The notes beneath the pieces were generated by a model. It was not told where the DNA came from. It ran no database searches and was given only the letters and a program-made list of their open reading frames with translations. Source: Hyphomicrobiales bacterium (lineage in GTDB: Bacteria; Pseudomonadota; Alphaproteobacteria; Rhizobiales; Rhizobiaceae). Taken from it: DNA of 64,000 bases. The stretch covers positions 186,001 through 250,000 of the forward strand of contig UBPA01000020.1 of the NCBI GenBank assembly GCA_900467185.1. Reading direction: 5' to 3'. The stretch's first letter is position 1. Each line of letters opens with the position of its first letter. Shown piece by piece: positions 26,379-33,303 of this stretch. The translations under genes and the position numbers were made by a program.

Positions 26379-27278
26379 TTATTCGGCCGGGCTGCAAGTC
26401 TCTGGGTGGGAGGTTGGTTGTGGCGAAAATCGGCGGGAAGCCGGCTCGTCGCGGCGGATATCGTCGGTCCAGACGCTGGTCAGGGCCGGCGGTACGGGCC
26501 TTGAAATATAGCGTGCGCCCTTCCACCAGAGCTTTGCCGCTTCCCAGTGAATGCCTGCGACGATCTTCAATGTGAGGTGGGGAATGCGGCCGACCAGACG
26601 CAGGATATTGCCCGTCGTCAGCGGTTGCGCATGGCCTGAGAAGGTTGCCGAAAGCACGGGGCCCTCCGCGTCCGTCTCCAGGATCCGCCAGCGAATGTCC
26701 TTGCCCGGCGGCACCATACGAAACCGATAGCGCATGGCCATGGGCATGAAGGGCGAGACGTGGAAGATCTTGTCGCATTCCTGCCGGATGCCGGCCTCGC
26801 TGATCTGCCCGGACGAGATCGGGCACACATAGCTGTGCCGCTCGCCGAACGTGTTGCGCACCTCGTAGATGAGAGCCACCAGCGCATCGGAGGCATCATA
26901 GGCGTAGTAGACGGCGAGGGGGTTGAAAACCCAGCCGACAATCCGCGGATAGCAGACGAGGAGCACACGCGCCGCTGGCACGGCAATGCCGGCCTCGGCC
27001 AGCAAGCCATCGACATAGGCTCGCAGCGACCTGTCCGTTTGCCCGGAGTGGTCGCTCTGGTGAAACGACAGCAGATTGAAGCGGTCGACCGAAAAAACGC
27101 GGCTTTGCCTGCCGGCTTCGTCCAGCCGGTCGAGATCCACCATGAGCGAGAAGACGGTGTAGGAAAACCTGTGCCCGAGCGGCTTCATGCGTTGATGCAT
27201 GACATTGCCGTCATACAGCAGCGCCGCCTCCGACGGCGGTGCATGCAGACGTTCGTCGTCGGGAGGCGTCTCGGTCAT
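26379..27278 (-). CDS. DUF1365 domain protein
   Basis: The product is 299 residues. DUF1365 signatures are present: YDGNVMHQRMKPLGHRFSYTVFSLMVDLDRL near the start, YPRIVGWVFNPLAVYYAYD in the middle and ISEAGIRQECDKIFHVSPFMPM. DUF1365 proteins are almost always encoded between a FAD-dependent amine-oxidase-like protein and a Cfa-type methyltransferase, as here, and are presumed to act on fatty acids or membrane lipids. The start ATG overlaps the TGA of the FAD-oxidase gene (4 bp). No catalytic residue is identified. Confidence 0.92.
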   Translation of the reverse strand: MTETPPDDERLHAPPSEAALLYDGNVMHQRMKPLGHRFSYTVFSLMVDLDRLDEAGRQSRVFSVDRFNLLSFHQSDHSGQTDRSLRAYVDGLLAEAGIAVPAARVLLVCYPRIVGWVFNPLAVYYAYDASDALVALIYEVRNTFGERHSYVCPISSGQISEAGIRQECDKIFHVSPFMPMAMRYRFRMVPPGKDIRWRILETDAEGPVLSATFSGHAQPLTTGNILRLVGRIPHLTLKIVAGIHWEAAKLWWKGARYISRPVPPALTSVWTDDIRRDEPASRRFSPQPTSHPETCSPAE

Positions 27279-28615
27279 TCCGCAGCTTCGGCGAAGACGG
27301 GAGCCGTATCAAGCCGCCAAGGTATGATGCCGCCAAGCGCTTCCGCCGCGGCCAGACCCGACGACAAGCCATCCTCGTGAAACCCGTAGCCTGTCCAAGC
27401 GCCGGCAAAGAATGTGCCGTTGTCGCCCTGAAGGGCCTTCAGCCGCCGCTGTGCCTCGATGGAACCGGCATCGAACTGTGGATGGTCGTAGGTGTATTCG
27501 GCAAAGACAAGCCGCGGGTCGGGCTCGCGTTCGGGGTTCAGCGTCACGAAGAGCGGGCAGGCCGGGTCGATCGCCTGAAGGCTGTTCATCCAGTATGTCA
27601 CGGCCACCTGGCTGTCGGCGCCCGGACGCGTCGAGCGAAGGTAGTTCCACGATGCCCAGACCTTCTGCCGCTTCGGCATCAGGGCCACATCCCGGTGCAG
27701 CACGACGCGGTTGGGCTTGTAGGGCACGGCTTCGAGGACCGCCCGCTCCTGCGGCGTGGCGTCCGTGAGCATGGCAAGAGCCTGGTCCGAATGCGATGCG
27801 ATGATGATCTTGTCGTAGACCTGAACCGTGCCATCGTCCTCCGTCACATGCACCTTGCGTCCATCGCGGCGGATGGAGCGGATTCCGCACTTCAACCTCA
27901 GCCGGTCGCCGAGCGGCGCCAGCAATTTCTCCAGATAGACCCGGCTGCCACCCGCCACCGTGCGCCATGGATGCGGCGTGGCGTAGACGAGACGATGATT
28001 GTCGAAAAACTGGATGAAGTGGTCGGCCGGGAATTCCAGCATCTTGGCAGCAGGTGCCGACCAGATGGCGGCGGCCATCGGCAGCAGATAGTTGTTGGTA
28101 AAACCGGGCGAGAAACGGCGCCAGTCGAGATAATCACCGATCGACATTTCCGAAAGACGTCCCGCATCGCGATCGACGAGGCAGATCTTGTTGAAGCGCA
28201 GGATTTCGCGCAGCATCAGCAGGAACGACGGACGCAGAATATTGCGCTTCTGCGCGAAGAGACCCGTGAACGGCCCGCCGCGCCACTCCAGCGCGCCGTG
28301 GTCGAGCGACAGGGAAAAACTCATACTGCTCGGCAGCGTTTCCACGTCGAGTTCCGCAAACAGAGCTTTCAGGTTTGGATAGTTCGGCTCGTTATAGACG
28401 ATGAAGCCCGTATCGACCGCAATCCGTCGACCGTCGTAATCGACGTCTACCGTGGCCGTATGCCCGCCCGGCCGCTCGGCCTTCTCGTAAAGCGTGACAT
28501 CGTGAACGTCGCGCAGCGCCCAGGCTGCCGAACTGCCGGAAATGCCCGAGCCGACGACGGCGATCGAGAGGCGGCCCGTCTTCGAAGCGATGCCGACGGA
28601 GAGAGGAGAGGTCAT
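27275..28615 (-). CDS. FAD-dependent amine-oxidase-like protein
   Basis: The product is 446 residues. The N-terminal Rossmann motif is IAVVGSGISGSSAAWAL, with EKAERPGGHT following; DTGFIVYNEPNYPNL and the C-terminal FFAGAWTGYGFHEDGLSSGL (FAD-binding GxxxxxG-type ATG motif) match the COG2907 flavoprotein family. Members occur next to DUF1365 and Cfa genes, and may act as desaturase/oxidase on membrane lipids. The start overlaps the photolyase stop by 4 bp, and the DUF1365 start overlaps this stop by 4 bp, so the three are tightly coupled. Confidence 0.92.
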   Translation of the reverse strand: MTSPLSVGIASKTGRLSIAVVGSGISGSSAAWALRDVHDVTLYEKAERPGGHTATVDVDYDGRRIAVDTGFIVYNEPNYPNLKALFAELDVETLPSSMSFSLSLDHGALEWRGGPFTGLFAQKRNILRPSFLLMLREILRFNKICLVDRDAGRLSEMSIGDYLDWRRFSPGFTNNYLLPMAAAIWSAPAAKMLEFPADHFIQFFDNHRLVYATPHPWRTVAGGSRVYLEKLLAPLGDRLRLKCGIRSIRRDGRKVHVTEDDGTVQVYDKIIIASHSDQALAMLTDATPQERAVLEAVPYKPNRVVLHRDVALMPKRQKVWASWNYLRSTRPGADSQVAVTYWMNSLQAIDPACPLFVTLNPEREPDPRLVFAEYTYDHPQFDAGSIEAQRRLKALQGDNGTFFAGAWTGYGFHEDGLSSGLAAAEALGGIIPWRLDTAPVFAEAAE

Positions 28616-30063
28616 GCGGCATCCTTGATGTTGCGGTAGGCGGCAAGCGCCCGATCACGCGCCTTGGCATGATCGACGATCGGTTTCGGGTAGGAGTCGC
28701 CGAGCGTCACGCCAGCCTTAGCGAGGATGGCGGCGGGTGCGTCGAACGGATGATGGATCCAGTCGTTCGGCATGTCGGCAAGCTCCGGCACATGCTCCCG
28801 GACGTACAGCCCGTCGCTGTCGAACTTTTCGCCCTGCGTGATCGGGTTGAAGACACGGAAAAAGGGCGAGGCGTCTGCACCGCAGCCGGCCACCCACTGC
28901 CAATTCATGGCATTGCTCGCAGGATCGGCATCGACGAGCGTGTCGCGAAACCAGCGTTCGCCGCGCCGCCAGTCGATCAGAAGGTCCTTCACGAGGAAGG
29001 ATCCGACGATCATGCGGACGCGGTTGTGCATGGTGCCGAAGCGCCAGAGTTCGCGCATGCCGGCATCGACGATCGGAAAACCGGTCATGCCCGTCTTCCA
29101 CCGGTCGAAATCCGCGTCGCCATCCGTCCAGCCGAGCTTGTCGTATCTCCGGTTCAGGCTTTCCGTCGGCATATCGGGGTTGTGAAACAGGAGATGATAG
29201 GCGAACTCCCGCCATACCAGCTCTTTTCGGAAGGTAATGACGTCGGCCGAATCGGCTTTGGAGAGGCCGCGCGTCGCGTGCCAGATGCGGGCCGGCGAGA
29301 TTTCGCCCATCGCCAGATGCGGCGAGAGGCGGGACGTTCCCGCTTCCCAGGTCCGCTCGCGCGATTCGCGATATCCGTCGATCGTGCCGTCGGTGAAGTC
29401 GTCGAGCTTTTCGCGTGCAGAGACTTCGCCCGGCGCCCAGCGCTGCGAGAAATCCGCAGCCCATTCAAGCTTCGGCAGGAGGCCCCAGTCGGCAAGCTTT
29501 TCCGATGTCGGAAACGTCTTCGGCGCCGGGATTTTCTCTGGCGCATCCACGGGCTCGGGTGGCTCGCCACCGGCCTCGACCGCACGCCAGAAGGGCGTAT
29601 AGACCCGATAGGGACCGCCGGTCTTCGTCTTGACACGCGAGGGCTCGTGAAGGAGCGCACCGGCGAAACTCGCCGTCTCCAGCCCGTCGGACGAAAAGAC
29701 CTCTTTCAGCCGCGTATCGATCGTGATGCCGGCGGGATCGTAGCGACGGTTCCAGAAGATCGCGGAGGCGCCAGTGTCCTTGATGACCTGTCGCAGAACC
29801 GTCTCTGCCTCGCCACTCTTCAGAAGAAGCCGGGAACCGCACGTCTCGATATCTGCGGAAAGGGCTGTTAGCGAATGATGCAGCCACCACGCCTGCGCTT
29901 CACCGAGCGGGCCTGTCTCTGCGGCGTCCTCGCGGATATAGAGCGGAATGATCGGACGTCCGGTTTCCACCGCAGAACTCAGCGCACGGTTGTCGTCCGT
30001 CCGGAGGTCCTTTCGGAACCATACGATGATCGGGCCTTGATCCCGTTGATGCACGTCGTCCAT
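28612..30063 (-). CDS. phr: Deoxyribodipyrimidine photolyase (class I CPD type)
   Basis: The product is 483 residues and repairs cyclobutane pyrimidine dimers with blue light. The N-terminal antenna domain begins IIVWFRKDLRTDDNRALS. The C-terminal FAD domain has TGFPIVDAGMRELWRFGTMHNRVRM, LIDWRRGERWFRDTLVDAD, and NWQWVAGCGADASPFFRVFNP, the last two with the tryptophans of the electron-transfer chain. First gene of a seven-gene operon. The start ATG 30063 is about 26 bp downstream of an RpoE-type -10 element, leaving a very short leader. A photolyase in the RpoE/ChrR regulon is also known from Rhodobacter (phrA). Confidence 0.97.
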   Translation of the reverse strand: MDDVHQRDQGPIIVWFRKDLRTDDNRALSSAVETGRPIIPLYIREDAAETGPLGEAQAWWLHHSLTALSADIETCGSRLLLKSGEAETVLRQVIKDTGASAIFWNRRYDPAGITIDTRLKEVFSSDGLETASFAGALLHEPSRVKTKTGGPYRVYTPFWRAVEAGGEPPEPVDAPEKIPAPKTFPTSEKLADWGLLPKLEWAADFSQRWAPGEVSAREKLDDFTDGTIDGYRESRERTWEAGTSRLSPHLAMGEISPARIWHATRGLSKADSADVITFRKELVWREFAYHLLFHNPDMPTESLNRRYDKLGWTDGDADFDRWKTGMTGFPIVDAGMRELWRFGTMHNRVRMIVGSFLVKDLLIDWRRGERWFRDTLVDADPASNAMNWQWVAGCGADASPFFRVFNPITQGEKFDSDGLYVREHVPELADMPNDWIHHPFDAPAAILAKAGVTLGDSYPKPIVDHAKARDRALAAYRNIKDAA

Positions 30064-30088
30064 GTCGATCCGTCTGTTTTCTTTACCG

Positions 30089-30118
30089 GTCTTACGATCA
30101 AGGACGGGGCGTGGATCA
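30089..30118 (-). promoter_or_regulatory. RpoE(sigmaE)/ChrR-type ECF promoter of photolyase operon
   Basis: On the minus strand TGATCC (30118-30113), 18 bp, TAAGAC (30094-30089). This matches the Rhodobacter RpoE consensus and is identical in its -35 hexamer and spacing to the copy upstream of the chrR-like gene at 21345. The photolyase start codon lies 26 bp beyond the -10. Expected to fire the seven-gene operon down to 23005. Confidence 0.85.
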
Positions 30119-30184
30119 AGATGGTTTCAAAAACATACGACTGCGGTCGCGGCGCAAAGGCGCAGGCTGTGGAAGTCCCGACGC

Positions 30185-30472
30185 TCAGCAGGAAAAGCCG
30201 AACACGCCGGAGGACGCCTGGCGTGACCGACGAAGAAGCTTCAGCGTTCTGTCCGGTTCGATCCGGTAGGTCTCGATCGCCATGCACCCGTATTCGTCGG
30301 TGATCTGATTGGTAAAGGTGCTTCCGATCGGCGACTTCGTCAGCTTCGTCCGCGGTTGATGGCCGCCATAGGTGATGCTGCCGGGTATCGGCTCGACGTC
30401 GCGCGGCGTGCAGGCCGTAAGGGCCAGAACACCGACGACGAGAAGGGTGCCGAAAGGCGTCATCGGTCTCAT
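30185..30472 (-). CDS. Small lipoprotein
   Basis: The precursor is 95 residues. LLVVGVLALTACTPRD is a typical lipoprotein signal with lipobox LTAC, so mature Cys is near residue 18. The mature part is short and polar (PIGSTFTNQITDEYGCMAIETYRI). No family recognised. ATG 30472 lies 2 bp after the stop of the upstream small gene, so the two are probably co-transcribed; TTG 30478 would be an alternative start. It ends 67 bp before the RpoE element of the photolyase promoter. Confidence 0.75.
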   Translation of the reverse strand: MRPMTPFGTLLVVGVLALTACTPRDVEPIPGSITYGGHQPRTKLTKSPIGSTFTNQITDEYGCMAIETYRIEPDRTLKLLRRSRQASSGVFGFSC

Positions 30473-30474
30473 AC

Positions 30475-30657
30475 TCAAAACGCCCCGCCGGTCACGGGAT
30501 TGACCACCGGCCGGTCGCCGGTATCTCTCTCGTCTGCAGGCTTGACGAAGGTCGGGGCGACGGAGTCTTTTTCATCCACGACCGCGTCGTCCGCTGTCGG
30601 ACGGATGTCGTCGGGGCGTTTCTGCTCGGACGTGCCGTTATGCTCGCTGGTACCCAT
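30475..30657 (-). CDS. Small hydrophilic protein (60 aa)
   Basis: The product is 60 residues, strongly charged and polar (SEHNGTSEQKRPDDIRPTADD), with no membrane segment and probably disordered. ATG 30657 is preceded by GGAGA with an 8-bp spacer, which supports expression. It lies directly upstream of the lipoprotein gene with a 2-bp gap. Function unknown; similar short acidic proteins are frequent in rhizobial genomes. It is the last host-like gene before the prophage. Confidence 0.65.
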   Translation of the reverse strand: MGTSEHNGTSEQKRPDDIRPTADDAVVDEKDSVAPTFVKPADERDTGDRPVVNPVTGGAF

Positions 30658-30891
30658 GATCGATTCTCCGTTGACCGGGAAAAACACGGGGTCGAACCAA
30701 ATGTTCCGGCATGCGGATGGGAACGGTATAAGAATGAGGCGTGTGCGGTAGACGTGACCGAAGCCACATGCCATGATCTCAAGAAAAGATATGGCTCCCC
30801 GGGCCGGAGAATTTATAGCGTCCATAACGGCAACGTTGCCAATATGGTCAAGTCGCAAGCTGTTGCTATAGCTTATTTTTCGGCGCCGCAC

Positions 30892-30920
30892 TTAACCATA
30901 GCGTCTAAAGCGCCTATATA
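30892..30920 (+). promoter_or_regulatory. Predicted sigma70 promoter of integrase
   Basis: TTAACC (30892-30897), 17-bp spacer, TATATA (30915-30920), within an AT-rich stretch 44 bp upstream of the integrase start. The spacing is ideal. Prediction by eye. Confidence 0.55.
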
Positions 30921-30963
30921 TAGCGCAGACCCTAAGAGTGGGGAAAAAGCGGGGAAGATATGC

Positions 30964-32139
30964 ATGGGGATCCATACCACAAACGCCCTCACAGTTAAGG
31001 CAATCACCGCTAGCAAGGCGGCCAAATTACGGGACGGCGGCGGCCTATGGCTCGTCACGAAGGGCACAGGGCGCTACTGGATCTTCGCATACACTTTCGC
31101 TGGCCTTCGCCGGGAGATGGGCCTTGGTCCTCTTCATAACGTGACCCTCGCGGAAGCACGCGAGAAAGCATCAGAGGCCCGCAAGCTCGTTCGTCAGGGC
31201 AAGGACCCGTTGGCGCTACGGCAAGAGGAAGCTGAAGACAAGCCGGCCGCTATCACGTTTGGGGCCTATGCGGATGGGTTTATTGATGCCGCCGTGAAGG
31301 CCGGTCGGTGGCGTGGCGGCAAGACTGAGGCCCGCTGGCGCAATCTCGTAGAGAAGCATGCAAAACCGATCAGAGCGAAAGCCGTAGGCGATATCACCGT
31401 TAAAGACGTCTTGTTAGTTTTGCGCCCGGTATGGGGTGTAAAGCAGGAGACTTCTGAAAAGCTAAGAGAGGCAATCGAGCGGATCCTTTATGCCGCGAAA
31501 GTCGAAGGTCATAGAACCGGCGATAATCCCGCCGCCTGGAAAGGCAATCTCGAGCACATCCTGCACAAACCGGACGAATTGACCACGCGCACGCACCACG
31601 CCGCAATGTCCTATGACGCCCTGCCGGCCTTCATGACACGATTGGCTGAGGTCAATGGTGTCAGTGCCCGAGCGTTAGAGTTCACGATTCTAACGGCTGC
31701 ACGTAGCGGTGAGGTGAGGGGTGCAGTTTGGTCGGAGATCGACCTTGTAGAGCGAGTCTGGTGCATCCCACCAACCCGCATGAAGAGTGGAAAGCTGCAC
31801 CGGGTTCCCCTCTCAGTCGAGGCCGTTGCCGTCCTTGACCGGATGAAGGCCCAGTCGGTGAATGACCTGGTTTTCCCAGGCACACGTGACAAGAAACCTC
31901 TCTCAGATGCCAGCCTCGCAAAAGCACTGAGGGCCGCTGACACTGGCGACGCGACCGTCCATGGATTTCGATCCGCGTTCCGAGACTGGGCAACTGAAGT
32001 CGCGCATGCGCCACGGGAGATCGCAGAGGCGGCTTTGTCTCATATCACAGGAGATGCAGTCGAGAGAGCTTACGCACGATCAGATGCGCTGGAGAGGCGC
32101 CGCATATTAATGCAGGCTTGGGCGGACCACTGTAAATAA
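30964..32139 (+). CDS. int: Phage tyrosine integrase (P4-type)
   Basis: The product is 391 residues. The N-terminus holds the DUF4102 arm-binding module (KLRDGGGLWLVTKGTGRYWI, then GLGPLHNVTLAEAREKA); the catalytic domain shows TAARSGEVRG (first Arg, about residue 247), HGFRSAFRDWA (H-x-x-R) and HITGDAVERAYARSD with the tyrosine nucleophile. It mediates site-specific integration, often into tRNA or tmRNA genes for this class. ATG 30964 is chosen because GGGGAAG precedes it; longer in-frame versions reach into non-coding sequence. It is separated from the rest of the phage by about 130 bp of operator-like DNA. Confidence 0.95.
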   Translation: MGIHTTNALTVKAITASKAAKLRDGGGLWLVTKGTGRYWIFAYTFAGLRREMGLGPLHNVTLAEAREKASEARKLVRQGKDPLALRQEEAEDKPAAITFGAYADGFIDAAVKAGRWRGGKTEARWRNLVEKHAKPIRAKAVGDITVKDVLLVLRPVWGVKQETSEKLREAIERILYAAKVEGHRTGDNPAAWKGNLEHILHKPDELTTRTHHAAMSYDALPAFMTRLAEVNGVSARALEFTILTAARSGEVRGAVWSEIDLVERVWCIPPTRMKSGKLHRVPLSVEAVAVLDRMKAQSVNDLVFPGTRDKKPLSDASLAKALRAADTGDATVHGFRSAFRDWATEVAHAPREIAEAALSHITGDAVERAYARSDALERRRILMQAWADHCK

Positions 32140-32216
32140 ACATCGCGGCCATCTTGCCTAATTTGTAAAATGAACTTAGAAACAAGTCCCCATACAAATA
32201 GCCTATCAAAGACCTG

Positions 32217-32249
32217 TTGTCAATCTACCAGATTTGACAAACGTGTCAA
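32217..32249. promoter_or_regulatory. Overlapping palindromic operators before AlpA-like gene
   Basis: TTGTCAA (32217) and TTGACAA (32234) form an imperfect palindrome around TCTACCAGA; the right half-site is re-used in TTGACA-aacg-TGTCAA (32234-32249). The three half-sites lie directly upstream of the ribosome-binding site of the AlpA-like gene. They may be the binding site of that protein or of a phage repressor. Inference. Confidence 0.5.
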
Positions 32250-32266
32250 CCCCAGAGGAGAAAATA

Positions 32267-32485
32267 ATGAAATCTGCCAACGACAATGTGCCCGCCCTAA
32301 TCTCGTTGAACGCCGCAGCGGCGATGACAAGCCTCTCGAGGACAATGATCAACCGGTACCGGGCAGAAGGGCGCTTCCCTGTGCACGTCGATCTAGGAGA
32401 CCGGCGTATCGCCTTCGTGCGGGCCGAAGTCGAGGAATGGATAAAAGGGAAGATTGCCGCTCGATCGACAGCCCAGGCAGCCTGA
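32267..32485 (+). CDS. AlpA-like phage regulator / excisionase
   Basis: The product is 72 residues. The pattern LISLNAAAAMTSLSRTMINRYRAEGRFPVHVDLGDRR is the winged helix-turn-helix of AlpA/MerR-type excisionases (helix SLSRTMINRYRAEG). ATG 32267 follows AGAGGAGA. In P4-type elements AlpA activates the integrase region or acts as a recombination directionality factor. It lies between the integrase and the replication genes, with a set of palindromes just upstream that it may bind. Confidence 0.85.
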   Translation: MKSANDNVPALISLNAAAAMTSLSRTMINRYRAEGRFPVHVDLGDRRIAFVRAEVEEWIKGKIAARSTAQAA

Positions 32486-32662
32486 CACACTCCCCGGCCA
32501 CGTCGTCGTGGAAAACTGCCGGCCGGCGGGCCCTAGACGATCGCCGCTCATCAGCGGTTAATCATACGAGCCGTGCGGAAATATCCGCCAGAACAACCAA
32601 TAACCTTACCATCACCCCAACACCACAACAGCGTCCGGCCATCGGCCGGCGGAGGAGAATCC

Positions 32663-33031
32663 ATGCGTATAATCCACAACACACGCCTCGACCGCATCAC
32701 TGCGACCGGCGCACCCCAGCAGGAGACAAAAGAACGAACCGTTCGCGGATACGGAATGTCGATCGACTTCCTTGATGGGTACGCCGCAGACGCACGAATT
32801 TTCGAAAAGACTTCCGCAGTGCTTCACCCCGAGCGCGCTGCATTGACCGAAGGTGAAGCTGGCAATCGTCGCCGCTTTGGGTTTGTCGAGCATTACGGCG
32901 ACAAACCCGCGCCGAAATCCGGGGTGATGCGCTACGTCGGCGACGCCTTTTTCGCAGATCCACGAACGGCGGAATTTGTCTGGCAGGCCGTTATCGAGAA
33001 AATCGAGAACGATGCTGAGGGTCGCCGATGA
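32663..33031 (+). CDS. Phage hypothetical protein (122 aa)
   Basis: The product is 122 residues, soluble, with no recognised domain. It is basic at the N-terminus (RIIHNTRLDRITATGAP) and has an acidic C-terminus; RYVGDAFFADPRTAEFVW may be a helix. GGAGGAG precedes ATG 32663. Its TGA overlaps the next start (ATGA), so it is coupled to the SpoVG-like gene. The context (between regulator and primase) suggests an early gene. Not recognised. Confidence 0.65.
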   Translation: MRIIHNTRLDRITATGAPQQETKERTVRGYGMSIDFLDGYAADARIFEKTSAVLHPERAALTEGEAGNRRRFGFVEHYGDKPAPKSGVMRYVGDAFFADPRTAEFVWQAVIEKIENDAEGRR

Positions 33032-33303
33032 AAGTTACCGATATCCACCGTACCACCCCGCAGCCCGGCAAAGCCGTTCGCGCCATCGCAACCTTCGACA
33101 TCGAGCTTTCCGACGACGTCAGAATGTTCGGGCTGAAGCTTATGGAAACGCCCGGAGGGCGTTTCTTAATCTACGCTCCTTCCGCCAACGGAGGACGACG
33201 GCTAGCAACATTCTCCCCAGCGCTATCCGACAAAATCGCCGACCTCGCCGCATCCGAACTCGAAAGGGCGAACAACAGCCATGGCTCCAATCCCCGCATC
33301 TAA
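33028..33303 (+). CDS. SpoVG-like small protein
   Basis: The product is 91 residues. The order MKVTDIHRTTP, VRAIATFDIELSDDVRMFGLKLM, then GGRFLIYAPSANGG parallels bacterial SpoVG (beta-strand start, RAIAxIxL, LFVAMPS), a small DNA/RNA-binding regulator fold. The match is by pattern only. Coupled upstream through a 4-bp ATGA overlap, and its last 23 bp overlap the start of the primase-helicase gene. SpoVG-like proteins occur in several phages. A nucleic-acid-binding role is inference. Confidence 0.55.
   Translation: MKVTDIHRTTPQPGKAVRAIATFDIELSDDVRMFGLKLMETPGGRFLIYAPSANGGRRLATFSPALSDKIADLAASELERANNSHGSNPRI

Noticed and set aside
30780-30830. attL in GGCTCCCCGGGCCGGAGAA, resembling a tRNA 3' end
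   Set aside because: The reverse complement has a plausible acceptor-like end but no T-loop (TTCRANY) and no other tRNA part; without the right end of the prophage a repeat cannot be tested.
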